This document shows, piece by piece, positions 36,432-45,795 of a stretch of DNA of 64,000 nucleotides (position 1 is its first letter; the number at the start of each line of letters is the position of its first letter). The notes below the pieces were generated by a model, which was not told the DNA's origin, did not search any database, and saw only the letters and a program-made list of their open reading frames with translations. Origin of the DNA: Phaeobacter porticola (lineage in GTDB: Bacteria; Pseudomonadota; Alphaproteobacteria; Rhodobacterales; Rhodobacteraceae); contig NZ_CP016364.1 of the NCBI RefSeq assembly GCF_001888185.1, positions 2,666,001-2,730,000 of the forward strand, in the 5' to 3' direction. Position numbers and translations under genes: made by a program.

Positions 36432-37742
36432 TTACTCCTTGCTGCGGTTGTCGACAACGCGCTTGGCCTTGCCCTGGCTGCGCTCCACCGATCCCGGCTC
36501 GCCGACTATGATCTCGGTCGAGACGCCAACCATATCCTTGATCCGCTTGGTTAGCATCCGGGCCGCGGCGGTTTTGCTCAGTTCATCCGTGGCGTCCGGA
36601 TTGGCCTCCACAAAGACCCGCATCGCATCCATACGACCGGATTTATAAAGCTCGATCTGGTAGTACGGCGCGAGGCCACCGGTGGCCAGCAGCTGCTCCT
36701 CCACCTGGCTGGGGAAGACGTTTACGCCGCGCAGGATGATCATGTCATCGCTGCGGCCGGTGATCTTCTCCATCCGCCGCATCGAGCGCGCGGTGCCCGG
36801 CAACAGTCGGGTCAGGTCGCGGGTGCGGTAGCGCACCATTGGCAGGCCTTCCTTGGTGAGCGTGGTGAACACCAGCTCGCCCAGCTCGCCATCCGGCAGC
36901 ACCTCGCCAGTCTGCGGGTCGATGATTTCGGGCAGGAAGTGGTCCTCCCAGATCACCGGGCCATCCTTGGTCTCCACGCATTCATTGGCCACACCCGGCC
37001 CCATGATCTCGGACAGGCCGTAGATATCAACCGCATGCATGTCAAAGGCCGCCTCGACCTCTTTGCGCATCGCATCTGTCCAGGGTTCGGCGCCGAATAC
37101 GCCAACCTTCAGCGAACAGTCGCGCGGGTCCATGCCAACCTTGTGGTACTGCTCCAGGATGTTGAGCATGTAAGAGGGCGTCACCATGATGCCGTCGGGT
37201 TGGAAGTCGGTGATCAGGCCCACCTGCTTCTCGGTTTGGCCGCCAGACATAGGCACCACCGTCGCACCAAGGCGCTCAATCCCGTAATGCGCACCCAGCC
37301 CCCCGGTGAACAGCCCGTAGCCATAGGCGTTATGCACCATGTCGCCCTTGCGCAGGCCCGAGGCGCGCAAAGACCGCGCCACCAGATCCGCCCAATTGCT
37401 GATATCATTGGCGGTGTAACCGACAACGGTCGGCTTGCCGGTGGTGCCGGAGGACGCATGCAGGCGCATGATCTCACTGCGTGGCACCGCGAACAGGCCA
37501 AAGGGGTAGTTGTCACGCAGGTCATTTTTATAGGTGAAGGGAAACTTGGCCAGATCGGACAGCTGTTGCAGGTCGTCCGGGTGCACGCCGACGTCGTCGA
37601 AGCGCTGCTTGTACATCGGCACGTTGTCATAGGCGTGGCGCAGCGACCATTTAAGTCGATCCAGCTGCAGGGCGCGGATTTCGTCGATGGAGGCAATCTC
37701 AATCGGATCGAGATCCGCCTTGTTTGGGGTCAGGTCTTTCAT
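36432..37742 (-). CDS. paaK: Phenylacetate-CoA ligase
   Basis: Activates phenylacetate to phenylacetyl-CoA with ATP, the first step of the aerobic hybrid pathway. I start at ATG 37742, with GGAGG six nt before it; the frame's earlier ATG lacks an RBS. The 436-residue protein has the AMP-binding P-loop SSGTTGKPTVVGYT, NAYGYGLFTGGLGAHYG, DIYGLSEIMGPGVA and the C-terminal YRTRDLTRLLPG/GVNVFPSQVE elements of PaaK. Confidence 0.97.
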   Translation of the reverse strand: MKDLTPNKADLDPIEIASIDEIRALQLDRLKWSLRHAYDNVPMYKQRFDDVGVHPDDLQQLSDLAKFPFTYKNDLRDNYPFGLFAVPRSEIMRLHASSGTTGKPTVVGYTANDISNWADLVARSLRASGLRKGDMVHNAYGYGLFTGGLGAHYGIERLGATVVPMSGGQTEKQVGLITDFQPDGIMVTPSYMLNILEQYHKVGMDPRDCSLKVGVFGAEPWTDAMRKEVEAAFDMHAVDIYGLSEIMGPGVANECVETKDGPVIWEDHFLPEIIDPQTGEVLPDGELGELVFTTLTKEGLPMVRYRTRDLTRLLPGTARSMRRMEKITGRSDDMIILRGVNVFPSQVEEQLLATGGLAPYYQIELYKSGRMDAMRVFVEANPDATDELSKTAAARMLTKRIKDMVGVSTEIIVGEPGSVERSQGKAKRVVDNRSKE

Positions 37743-37775
37743 GGCGTCCTCCACATCTTGCCTTTGCAAAACAGC

Positions 37776-38207
37776 TTATTCATCAAACAACTGGCCCTTT
37801 ATCGCGCGGGAGAAGCCCCGGAATTCAGCGATCCGCTGACCGTCCTGATTGGTCACTGTCACGTCATAAATACCGCTGCGTCCGGTCAGTGAGACCTCAT
37901 GCGCCGTGGCAATCAACCGATCCCCCAGCCGCCCCGGTGCGGTAAAGCTGATCACGTTGTGCTGCGCCACGGTCGCCTGATTACGGCTGTTGCAGGCAAA
38001 GGCAAAGGCGCTGTCGGCCAGCATGAAGGTCACGCCGCCATGGCAGATGCCATGGCCGTTGCAATGATGCTGGGCCACGGTCAGCTCCAGCGTGGCCTCC
38101 CCTTCGGCCACATGGGTGACCTCCATGCCCGCCCATTTGGAGGCGTGGTCGTCCGCCCACATGGCGGCAGCGGATTTTTCTGCGCGGTCTTTTGGAGTCA
38201 TGGTCAT
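37776..38207 (-). CDS. paaI: PaaI-type hotdog-fold thioesterase
   Basis: Acyl-CoA thioesterase of 143 residues that removes dead-end CoA esters in phenylacetate catabolism. The family signature NGHGICHGGVTFMLADSAFAFACNS is present (catalytic Asp in LADSAFA, oxyanion HGG). Its start overlaps the paaG stop by 4 nt and paaK follows after 33 nt. Confidence 0.95.
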   Translation of the reverse strand: MTMTPKDRAEKSAAAMWADDHASKWAGMEVTHVAEGEATLELTVAQHHCNGHGICHGGVTFMLADSAFAFACNSRNQATVAQHNVISFTAPGRLGDRLIATAHEVSLTGRSGIYDVTVTNQDGQRIAEFRGFSRAIKGQLFDE

Positions 38208-38989
38208 TTGCCCTTGAACGCAGGGGCGCGTTTTTCGAGGAAGCTGGCAACGCCCTCGGCGTAATCCGCGCTCTCTCCACAGGTTTTCATGGCGCCCGCC
38301 TCGACCTCCAGTTGCTCGGCGAGCGTGTTGACGGCGGCGGCCTGAATCGTCTGTTTGGTCAGGCCAAGGCCCAGAGTTGGTCCGTTTGCGAGTTTCTCGG
38401 CCATGGCGCGCGCCTCTGTCATCAGACCCTCATCCGGCAATGCCTTCCAGATCAGGCCCCAGTCCTCGGCCTTCTTCGCGGGCAGCGGCTCGGCTGTCAG
38501 CGCCAGCCCTTTGGCGCGGGCCTCGCCCAGCAGCCGCGGCAGATGCCAGCTGCCGCCGGTGTCCGGGATCAGGCCGACCTTGGAAAACGACTGGATGAAC
38601 TTGGCGCTCTCCGCTGCGAGGACCACATCGCAGGCCAGCGCCAGATTGGCCCCGGCCCCGGCCGCGACACCGTTCACCGCGCAGATCACCGGAAAATTCA
38701 GCGAGCGGATGAGGTTTACAAGCGGCGCGTATAAGGTGCGGACGGTATGACCAAGGTCCGGTGGGCCGTCCATCTCACGCGGATCGCGGTCGCCCAGATC
38801 CTGCCCGGCGCAGAAGCCGCGACCGGCCCCGGTCAGCAGCACTGCACGCGCGCCACCATCGCGGGCCGCTTCAAGGGCTGCGCGCAGCGCGTGGTGCATC
38901 TCCTCGGTGAAACTGTTCAACCGGTCCGGACGGTTCAGGGTGATTTCCACCCATGTCCCGTGATCCTCCACCAACAGCGTCTCTGACAT
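38204..38989 (-). CDS. paaG: Enoyl-CoA hydratase/isomerase PaaG
   Basis: Crotonase-family enzyme, 261 residues, matching PaaG, which isomerises the ring-1,2-epoxide of phenylacetyl-CoA to the oxepin form. I start at the ATG at 38989 (MSETLLVEDHG); the open frame continues far upstream but runs antisense to paaZ. Crotonase features: NRPDRLNSF, GAGRGFCAGQDL, AVNGVAAGAGANLALACDVVLA and PDTGGSWHLPRLLG. First gene of the paaG-paaI-paaK-tetR unit. Confidence 0.94.
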   Translation of the reverse strand: MSETLLVEDHGTWVEITLNRPDRLNSFTEEMHHALRAALEAARDGGARAVLLTGAGRGFCAGQDLGDRDPREMDGPPDLGHTVRTLYAPLVNLIRSLNFPVICAVNGVAAGAGANLALACDVVLAAESAKFIQSFSKVGLIPDTGGSWHLPRLLGEARAKGLALTAEPLPAKKAEDWGLIWKALPDEGLMTEARAMAEKLANGPTLGLGLTKQTIQAAAVNTLAEQLEVEAGAMKTCGESADYAEGVASFLEKRAPAFKGK

Positions 38990-39034
38990 CGCCGCGCCTC
39001 CCCTCGTGCATCTGTTAACAAAGACCTTGCATAA

Positions 39035-39048
39035 ACCGACCGGTTGGT
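39035..39048. promoter_or_regulatory. Palindromic TetR-type operator between paaG and paaZ
   Basis: ACCGACCGGTTGGT is a 14-bp palindrome with one mismatched pair, lying in the 126-bp region between the divergent paaG and paaZ starts. The form resembles ACCGACCGGTCGGT-like sites known for TetR regulators of acyl-CoA pathways. The paa-linked TetR protein is the obvious candidate ligand. Confidence 0.6.
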
Positions 39049-39115
39049 CAATATATTTGCGACTTCTCATATTCAGACCGTGCAGTCCCCGGTCCAGACG
39101 CAAAGGAACCCGCCC

Positions 39116-41146
39116 ATGAGCCTTCTTGATGTTTCCAGCTTTGCCGCTGGCCAATGGATTGCACCGGGTGCGGGTGCACGCAGCATCGCCAGTGCAATCA
39201 CAGGTGCGCCGCTTGCTCAGGCGGGCAATGACGCGCTGGATGTGCAGGGGATGCTGGACTATGCCCGCACAGTGGGCGGCCCCTCCTTGCGCAAACTGAC
39301 CTTCCATGATCGCGCCCGGATGCTGAAGGCCCTGGCGGGGCATCTGAACACACACAAACAGGCGCTTTATGATCTGTCGTTCGACACTGGCGCCACGCAG
39401 GCCGACCATGTGATCGATATCGACGGCGGCATCGGCACCATGTTTGTCTTCGCCTCCAAAGGGCGACGCGAAATGCCCGATGCGCATGTCTATCTGGACG
39501 GCGATCTGGAACAGCTGTCCCGCGACGGCAGTTTTTTGGGGCAGCATATCTGCACCCCATTGCAAGGGGTTGCCGTACATATCAACGCCTTCAACTTCCC
39601 GGTCTGGGGGATGCTGGAAAAACTGGCACCGACCCTGCTGGCCGGTGTTCCGGCCATTGTAAAACCAGCCACGGCCACCTGCTATGTCACCGAACTGACG
39701 GTGCGACTGATGCTGGAGTCCGGGATTCTGCCGGAGGGTGCGCTGCAACTTGTGTCAGGTGGGATTGGCGACATGCTGGACCATCTGACCATGCAGGATG
39801 TGGTGAGTTTCACCGGCTCTGCACAGACCGCGCTGAAACTGCGCGCCAACCCGGTGATTCTGAAGAATTCCATTCGGTTTGTCGCAGAACAGGACAGTCT
39901 GAATGCCTCGATCCTTGGCCCGGATGCGGTAGCCGGTACGCCGGAATTTGATCTGTTCGTCAAGGAAGTCAGCCGCGAAATGACCACCAAGGCGGGGCAG
40001 AAATGTACCGCCATCCGCCGCATCATTGCACCACAAGCGCAAGTGGACGCCGTGATCAGCGCGCTGTCGGAACGCTTGGCAAAAACCACAATCGGCGACC
40101 CGCGCCTGGAGAACACACGCATGGGCGCGCTGGTGTCCGGCAGCCAAAAGCGGGACGTTTTGGAAAAGGCGGCAATCCTCGCACAAGAGGCCGAACGGGT
40201 TTACGGCGACCCCAGCAATTTTGCGGTTGAAGGCGCTGATGCGGAAAAGGGTGCTTTTGTGCCCCCGATGCTGTTTCACTGCACCAACCCGGACAAAGCC
40301 ATGCGGGTGCATGATACCGAAGCGTTCGGCCCGGTCTCCACGATCATGGGTTACCGCGATCTGGACCACGCTATCACGCTTGCCAATCGCGGCGAAGGGT
40401 CACTGGTGGCCTCGGTCATCACTCATGACGCAGAGGTGGCGCGCGATGTGGCGCTGGGATCCGGCGCCTTTCACGGGCGGCTCTATTTCAACAACCGCGA
40501 TTCGATGAAGGAATCCACCGGCCATGGATCCCCCCTGCCCCATATGGTGCATGGCGGACCGGGTCGTGCTGGTGGCGGCGAGGAGCTGGGCGGCGTGCGT
40601 GGTGTAAAACACTATATGCAACGCACCGCCATTCAGGGTTCGCCCGATATTCTGTCGGCGATTGGCGCAAAATGGGTGCCCGGTGGCACGGAAATCGTGG
40701 CCAAGGTGCATCCCTTCACCCGCCAGTTTGGCGACCTGGCGTTGGGCGAAACCCTATACAGCGACGCCCGCACCATCACTTTGGACGACATCGAAACGTT
40801 TGCCCATTTCACGGGCGATACATTTTACGCCCATATGGATGATGCCGCTGCTGCGCGAAACCCGTTCTTCCCCGGTCGTGTGGCCCATGGTTATCTGCTG
40901 ATCAGCTTTGCTGCCGGTCTGTTTGTACAGCCAGACGAAGGCCCGGTACTCGCCAATACCGGGCTGGACAACCTGCGCTTTATGAAGCCTGTTTCAGCAG
41001 GCGACAGCATAAAGGTGCGCCTTACCGTGAAGAAAAAGACACCACGCAATGATGAGTATGGCGAGGTGCGCTGGCACGTCACCCTGACCAATCAGGATGA
41101 TGAAATTGCCGCCGAATATGAGCTGCTGACGATGAACGCCTTCTGA
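39116..41146 (+). CDS. paaZ: Bifunctional oxepin-CoA hydrolase/semialdehyde dehydrogenase PaaZ
   Basis: Opens the oxepin-CoA ring and oxidises the resulting aldehyde in phenylacetate degradation. Start ATG 39116, with AAAGGAAC upstream, gives 676 residues. The N-terminal aldehyde dehydrogenase domain (1 to about 510) has catalytic Cys297 in GQKCTAIRR and the general-base Glu region VAEQDSLN. The C-terminal MaoC-like hydratase domain (about 530-676) has [12 protein letters not shown] and GRVAHGYLL with the expected Asp/His pair. It is divergent from paaG and followed by paaX. Confidence 0.96.
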   Translation: MSLLDVSSFAAGQWIAPGAGARSIASAITGAPLAQAGNDALDVQGMLDYARTVGGPSLRKLTFHDRARMLKALAGHLNTHKQALYDLSFDTGATQADHVIDIDGGIGTMFVFASKGRREMPDAHVYLDGDLEQLSRDGSFLGQHICTPLQGVAVHINAFNFPVWGMLEKLAPTLLAGVPAIVKPATATCYVTELTVRLMLESGILPEGALQLVSGGIGDMLDHLTMQDVVSFTGSAQTALKLRANPVILKNSIRFVAEQDSLNASILGPDAVAGTPEFDLFVKEVSREMTTKAGQKCTAIRRIIAPQAQVDAVISALSERLAKTTIGDPRLENTRMGALVSGSQKRDVLEKAAILAQEAERVYGDPSNFAVEGADAEKGAFVPPMLFHCTNPDKAMRVHDTEAFGPVSTIMGYRDLDHAITLANRGEGSLVASVITHDAEVARDVALGSGAFHGRLYFNNRDSMKESTGHGSPLPHMVHGGPGRAGGGEELGGVRGVKHYMQRTAIQGSPDILSAIGAKWVPGGTEIVAKVHPFTRQFGDLALGETLYSDARTITLDDIETFAHFTGDTFYAHMDDAAAARNPFFPGRVAHGYLLISFAAGLFVQPDEGPVLANTGLDNLRFMKPVSAGDSIKVRLTVKKKTPRNDEYGEVRWHVTLTNQDDEIAAEYELLTMNAF

Positions 41147-41211
41147 TCGGATTTTTACAGATCAGGTCGTCCGGTCTGGCCTAACCGGGTCGGGCGACTT
41201 ATCTATTATGT

Positions 41212-42033
41212 ATGACCGACGCGCAGACATCCTGGTTTAATACCGCCGTAACCGCCCTGAGCGACCCGCAAAATCAGCGGGTCTGGTCGATTATTGTGTC
41301 CCTGTTCGGGGATCTCGCGCAGCGCGACGGCGATAAGATCAGCGGTCGCGCCCTGACCCATATCATCACACCGATGGGCATCAAACCCGAGGCGATCCGC
41401 GTTGCCCTGCACCGTTTGCGCAAAGATGGCTGGATCGATAGCACCCGCTCTGGCCGGGCGTCGGTGCATTTCCTGACGGCATCGGGCCGCAGCCAGTCTG
41501 CGGCTGTCACGCCGCGCATCTATGCGCCCACAACGATTACACCTCAGGATTGGCACCTGCTGATCGCAGAGGACGGCAACAGCGGCACGCTTGATGCGCT
41601 GGTACAGCAGCCCAACTATGTCGCGGTCAACCGCACTACCGTCTTGGGACACGGACCTCTGCCGCGGGGCCGCTCTGATCTGTTGGTGGTCACAAAACCA
41701 GAGCTTAGCGCGCCGGACTGGCTGCGTGGACGGCTGTTCCCCGAGGACCTGAAACTGGCCTGTGCACGGCTTGACAGCACATTAAACGGCCTACAGCTGC
41801 CAAAGGCGACAGTGAAACCGGGGCTGGGCCCAGTTCAGATTGCAACATTGCGAACCCTGGTCGTGCACCGGTGGCGCCGTGTCGTGCTGCGCCACCCTGA
41901 TCTGCCTGCCGCCTACCATCCCAGCGATTGGGTCGGCGAGCGCTGCCGCCACCGCGTCGCAGATCTGTTGCAGAACCTGCCTCGCCCTGTGCTTACCCAA
42001 ACCGGCGACCTGTTGTCGGCCAACTCCGACTGA
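41212..42033 (+). CDS. paaX: PaaX-family transcriptional regulator
   Basis: GntR-like winged-helix repressor that responds to phenylacetyl-CoA, 273 residues. The N-terminal wHTH shows VWSIIVSLFGDLA and EAIRVALHRLRKDGWIDSTRSGR; the C-terminal PaaX domain contains WLRGRLFPEDLKLACARLD and RTLVVHRWRRVVLRHPDLP. No Shine-Dalgarno is evident and TATTAT lies just before the ATG, so the mRNA may have a very short leader. Together with the TetR gene this makes two candidate regulators of one small cluster. Confidence 0.9.
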   Translation: MTDAQTSWFNTAVTALSDPQNQRVWSIIVSLFGDLAQRDGDKISGRALTHIITPMGIKPEAIRVALHRLRKDGWIDSTRSGRASVHFLTASGRSQSAAVTPRIYAPTTITPQDWHLLIAEDGNSGTLDALVQQPNYVAVNRTTVLGHGPLPRGRSDLLVVTKPELSAPDWLRGRLFPEDLKLACARLDSTLNGLQLPKATVKPGLGPVQIATLRTLVVHRWRRVVLRHPDLPAAYHPSDWVGERCRHRVADLLQNLPRPVLTQTGDLLSANSD

Positions 42034-42129
42034 ACATCTGAACGCCCAGTCATCAGGCGGTGTCGCGCCACCGAGGATGCGCTGGTGATTTTTCCTTTAC
42101 AAACGCCAGTGGGAAATCTACGCCTAGCC

Positions 42130-42330
42130 CAAGATGGTTCCCAAGGCGCGAAAACGGCCAAGGGATGAAAAGGGAACGTGGTGTGGTGTAGCCAAAAGGC
42201 GCCAAATCCGCGACTGCCCCCGCAACTGTGAGCGGTGAGCGACCTCGATAGACCACTGGCCACTTGGGCCGGGAAGGCCGAGGCACGCAGCAACCCGCAA
42301 GTCAGGAGACCTGCCATCCACTGAGAACCT
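42130..42330 (+). ncRNA. Cobalamin riboswitch
   Basis: Conserved elements occur in order: GGGAACGTGGTG (about 42172-42183), CCGCGACTGCCCCCGCAACTG (positions about 42209-42229; core CCCCCGCAACTG), the CCACTGGCCACTTGGGCC region, GGGAAGGCCGAGGCACGC, and the B12 box AAGTCAGGAGACCTGCC at about 42299-42315. A downstream hairpin, CCGGA/TTCCGG at about 42336-42353, lies just before the start of the first gene and could hide its ribosome site. Adenosylcobalamin binding should repress the downstream transporter operon. Confidence 0.92.
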
Positions 42331-42366
42331 ATTGACCGGACGGGGTGTTCCGGCGGGCAGGATGAT

Positions 42367-42870
42367 ATGGCCGTCTCTGTGACGTCCGGCTCCCCTCCCC
42401 CCGCAGCCTCGTCGACACGCGCGGAGGGCGCTATGGACGGGACAACACAGCACCGTATTCTGGTGTGCACATCCTGCAAGGGCATGGATCCGGACCGCCG
42501 TCCGGGGCCGGAGCTGATTGCCGACTTGCGCGCGGCATTGGCAGGGCACGATGGTCCCCCTGTCGAGGTCGCGGGCGTCGCCTGCATGGCCGGCTGTCGC
42601 CATCCCTGTACAGTCGGATTTCAGGCCGAGGGCAAAGCAAGTTATGTTTTCGGTGGCCTCACGCCCGGCGACGATATTGCCGACATCCTGACATTTACCA
42701 ACCTGTACCAGATGCTGGCCGACGGCTGGTGCAGCTCGGTTGACCGACCGGGCAAGCTGCGGCGCAATACGCTGTCGCGCATCCCGGCCTTTGCGCCCGC
42801 CGGTCCTGCGGCGTCCCAGGTCGTGGCCGAGACCGCAAATGTCCCTCGTTCTGTTGAGCCTGCCGAATGA
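42367..42870 (+). CDS. DUF1636 cysteine-rich putative metal-binding protein
   Basis: A 167-residue protein of the DUF1636 family, which looks like a thioredoxin-fold [2Fe-2S] ferredoxin. Cysteines are placed CTSCKG (about 34-37) and CMAGCRHPC (about 73-81). A second start at Met23 (MDGTTQ) would remove a low-complexity N-terminus. It is the first gene under the cobalamin riboswitch and is coupled by ATGA overlap to the ABC ATPase, so a role in corrinoid or cobalt uptake, or in metal delivery, is likely but unproven. Confidence 0.82.
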   Translation: MAVSVTSGSPPPAASSTRAEGAMDGTTQHRILVCTSCKGMDPDRRPGPELIADLRAALAGHDGPPVEVAGVACMAGCRHPCTVGFQAEGKASYVFGGLTPGDDIADILTFTNLYQMLADGWCSSVDRPGKLRRNTLSRIPAFAPAGPAASQVVAETANVPRSVEPAE

Positions 42871-43652
42871 CTGCCGCATCGGTCACCGTCACGGATATCA
42901 GTTGGGCGCCAGGACGCACCGCGCCTCTGATCCTGCAACCGACCAGTTTTCATCTGGAGGCGGGCTGCGTGCTGGGTATTGTAGGTCCGAATGGTGCCGG
43001 AAAATCCACACTTCTGCGGGTGATCTACCGCTACAATGCGCCGCGTACGGGGCGTGTTCTGGTTGGTGACAGCGACATCTGGAGCCTGCCGCCAAAATCC
43101 GCAGCCCGCCGTGTCGCAGCCGTGCTTCAGGAACAACCGACGGACTTTGCCTTGACCGTGGCCGAGATTGTCGCCCTTGGACGCGCGCCGCATCGTTCTG
43201 GCTTTGCTACCCCTGGTGCCCGCGACGCGGCGATCATTGACCACATGCTCAACCGGCTGGAGCTGCACCATATGGCCAACCGCGCCTTTGGCACCCTGTC
43301 AGGCGGCGAACGCCAGCGTGTCATGGTGGCCCGCGCTCTGGCGCAGGAACCTGCACTGTTGATCCTGGATGAGCCGACAAACCACTTGGACATTCGCCAT
43401 CAGCTGGATGTCCTACAACTGATCCGAGACCTAGATGTGACCATCATCACCAGCCTGCATGATCTTAATATTGCAGCGCAGATTTGTGATCAGGTGCTGC
43501 TGATGTCAAACGGCCAATCACTGGCCTGCGGCCCGCCTGATGAGGTGCTGCGCGAAGAGACCGTAAGCACAGTCTTTAGCGTCGCAGCCCGACGTGAAAC
43601 TTTGTCCCCTTCGGGTCAGGATCACCTGACCTTTCACCTACCAACCCAATAA
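42867..43652 (+). CDS. ABC transporter ATPase, BtuD/FecE type
   Basis: ATP-binding subunit of a vitamin B12/siderophore-class importer, 261 residues. Walker A GPNGAGKSTLL, signature LSGGERQRV, Walker B LLILDEPTNHLD and a switch His in SLHDLN are intact. It follows the DUF1636 gene with a 4-nt overlap and precedes the binding protein by 15 nt, all under the cobalamin riboswitch, so corrinoid transport is the likely job. Confidence 0.92.
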   Translation: MTAASVTVTDISWAPGRTAPLILQPTSFHLEAGCVLGIVGPNGAGKSTLLRVIYRYNAPRTGRVLVGDSDIWSLPPKSAARRVAAVLQEQPTDFALTVAEIVALGRAPHRSGFATPGARDAAIIDHMLNRLELHHMANRAFGTLSGGERQRVMVARALAQEPALLILDEPTNHLDIRHQLDVLQLIRDLDVTIITSLHDLNIAAQICDQVLLMSNGQSLACGPPDEVLREETVSTVFSVAARRETLSPSGQDHLTFHLPTQ

Positions 43653-43667
43653 GGAATACTCGCGATT

Positions 43668-44648
43668 ATGACGACCCGCATGTCCGCGATGACGCATCTG
43701 TTTGCTGCCAGCGTTCTGGCCACCTCCTTGGCCTCGATGGCCCAGGCTGAAACCACCGTGCAAAGCTGCAACCGCAGCGTCAGCTTTGACGCGCCGCCCC
43801 AGCGCGCTGTCTCCAATGACGTCAATCTGACCGAAATGATGCTGGCCCTGGGACTGGCGGATCGCATGGTGGGCTATACCGGCATTTCCGGCTGGAAGAC
43901 GCTGGACCCGGTGATGCGCGCAGGCGTTGCCCAATTGCCGGAATTGTCGGCCAAATACCCCTCCAAAGAGGTGCTGATCGGGGCCGATGCAGATTTCTTT
44001 TTTGCGGGCTGGAACTACGGCATGAAAGTAGGCGGAGCAGTCACCCCCGAAACCCTCTCTCCATTTGATATCAAAGTCTATGAGCTGACTGAAAGCTGCA
44101 TCCACATCGGTGAAAAACCCAAAGTCAGTATGGACGACATGTACAATGACCTGCTGAACTTGGGCCGCATTTTTGCCGTTGAAGACACCGCGGAGGCGCT
44201 GGTTGCCGGCTACAAGGACGAGCTGGCCGCCTTTGCTAAAACCCGCCCCGAAGCCACCGATCCGTTGCGGGTTTTTGTCTATGACAGCGGCGAGGACACG
44301 CCCTTCACCGCAGGCAAATACGCCATGCCCACCGCGTTGATCGAGGCGGCGGGCGGCAGCAACATCATGGAAGATCTGGGAAAAAGCTGGGCCACTGTGA
44401 CCTGGGAAGCCGTAGTGGAGCGCAATCCCGAGGTGATCGCGATCGTGAACTACGGGTCGGTCACTGCTGAAGAGAAACGCGCCTTCATGCGCAACAACCC
44501 GGCCTTTGCAGAGATCGACGCGGTGAAGAACGACCGTTTCGTGACCCTTGAGTATGTCGAAGCCACGCCAGGCCCGCGCAACATCCGCGCGATCAAGACG
44601 TTGGCAACCAGCTTTGACGCGGCGCGCAAGGATGCGGTAAGCAACTGA
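43668..44648 (+). CDS. Periplasmic substrate-binding protein, BtuF/FecB type
   Basis: Cluster-A-II (class III) binding protein of 326 residues. A signal peptide ends near SMAQA-ETT. The two-lobed fold is suggested by PQRAVSNDVNLTEMMLALGLADRMVG, ADADFFFAGWNYG and FVYDSGEDTPFTAG. It is probably the corrinoid-binding subunit given the riboswitch and operon. Iron-siderophore or cobinamide binding remain possible. Confidence 0.9.
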   Translation: MTTRMSAMTHLFAASVLATSLASMAQAETTVQSCNRSVSFDAPPQRAVSNDVNLTEMMLALGLADRMVGYTGISGWKTLDPVMRAGVAQLPELSAKYPSKEVLIGADADFFFAGWNYGMKVGGAVTPETLSPFDIKVYELTESCIHIGEKPKVSMDDMYNDLLNLGRIFAVEDTAEALVAGYKDELAAFAKTRPEATDPLRVFVYDSGEDTPFTAGKYAMPTALIEAAGGSNIMEDLGKSWATVTWEAVVERNPEVIAIVNYGSVTAEEKRAFMRNNPAFAEIDAVKNDRFVTLEYVEATPGPRNIRAIKTLATSFDAARKDAVSN

Positions 44649-44649
44649 T

Positions 44650-45729
44650 ATGTCCACCGCTCACGCACATCCCGCATCTGAGCCACGCCTCAGCGCGTGC
44701 GCCCGGCGGCGCCTGCGCGGGCGGCTGGCCTGGATCCTGAGCGGGGCCGTTCTGACGGCCCTGACCCTGTCGATTGCCGTCTCTGTTGGAGCGGTCGGTA
44801 TTCCCCTGACTGCCGTCTGGGGCATTATCGTCAGCAAACTGGCCCCGGGGCTAGAGAGCTGGTTCACGACAGATTGGAGCAAGGGGCAGGCTGCGATTGT
44901 CTGGGATATCCGTTTTCCGCGGGCCCTTCTTGCCATGATGGTTGGGGCGGGCCTAGCCATGGTGGGCGCCAGCCTTCAGGCCGTGACGCGAAATCCACTG
45001 GCCGATCCTCATCTGTTGGGGATTTCAGCGGGCGGAGCCTTTGGTGCGATCTTGGCGCTTTTGCATACCGGGTTGTTTCTGGGCCTTTTGACAGTACCGC
45101 TGTTGGCCTTTGCAGGCGCATTGGGCGCAACGGCGCTGGTGCTGGCCGTTTCGCGCTTTGCCGAGGCCACCACAGCAGATCGGCTGGTGCTGGTTGGTGT
45201 CGCGGTGTCTTTTGTCGTCATGGCAGGGGCCAATGTGCTAATCTTCCTCGGCGATCCACGTGCTACCCATACTGTGGTCTTTTGGATGCTGGGCGGGCTT
45301 GGGCTCGCGCAATGGAGCCATCTGATCTACCCGCTTGTGGTGCTGGTTCTTTGCGGCGGCTGGTTGTGGACAAAGGCCGGCGATTTCAATGCGATGACCG
45401 TTGGCGATGAAACCGCAACAACACTTGGGATCCCGGTTGCACGGTTCAGACTGATCACCTTTACCATCGGTGCCTTGATCACCGGGGTGATGGTCGCCTT
45501 TTCCGGTATGATCGGTTTTGTCGGGCTGATTGTGCCGCATATCGCCCGGTTGATCGTGGGCGGCGATCACCGGCGTGTACTGCCCGCATCGGCGTTGATC
45601 GGCGGTTTGTTCCTGGTGGCGGCTGATATCTTGGCGCGTACGTTAATGGCACCTGAGGATATGCCGATCGGTTTGGTCACCGGACTGGTGGGCGGCGTGT
45701 TCTTCATCTGGCTGCTGCGGCGGCGCTAG
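44650..45729 (+). CDS. ABC transporter permease, BtuC/FecCD type
   Basis: Polytopic permease of 359 residues with about ten transmembrane helices. Family motifs: VWDIRFPRALLAMMVGAGLAMVG (split here over about 82-104), RNPLADPHLLGISAGGAFGA, and GMIGFVGLIVPHIARLIVGGDHR near the C-terminus. It starts one nt after the binding-protein stop and ends the riboswitch operon, followed by a terminator. Confidence 0.95.
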   Translation: MSTAHAHPASEPRLSACARRRLRGRLAWILSGAVLTALTLSIAVSVGAVGIPLTAVWGIIVSKLAPGLESWFTTDWSKGQAAIVWDIRFPRALLAMMVGAGLAMVGASLQAVTRNPLADPHLLGISAGGAFGAILALLHTGLFLGLLTVPLLAFAGALGATALVLAVSRFAEATTADRLVLVGVAVSFVVMAGANVLIFLGDPRATHTVVFWMLGGLGLAQWSHLIYPLVVLVLCGGWLWTKAGDFNAMTVGDETATTLGIPVARFRLITFTIGALITGVMVAFSGMIGFVGLIVPHIARLIVGGDHRRVLPASALIGGLFLVAADILARTLMAPEDMPIGLVTGLVGGVFFIWLLRRR

Positions 45730-45753
45730 GCCTGCCGCGACAACAGATGATTT

Positions 45754-45782
45754 AGGCCCCCGCAGCATATCGGGGGCCTCCT
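45754..45782 (+). terminator. Terminator of the cobalamin-transport operon
   Basis: A 9-bp perfect stem AGGCCCCCG/CGGGGGCCT with an 8-nt loop lies 24 nt after the permease stop. No long T-run follows (CCTGCAG), so it may be weak or bidirectional with the convergent RidA-family gene. Confidence 0.6.
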
Positions 45783-45795
45783 GCAGTTGCGGACG

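Noticed and set aside
38990-39748. Long N-terminal extension of paaG
   Set aside because: It is antisense to paaZ and the operator region; the crotonase domain begins right after the ATG at 38989.
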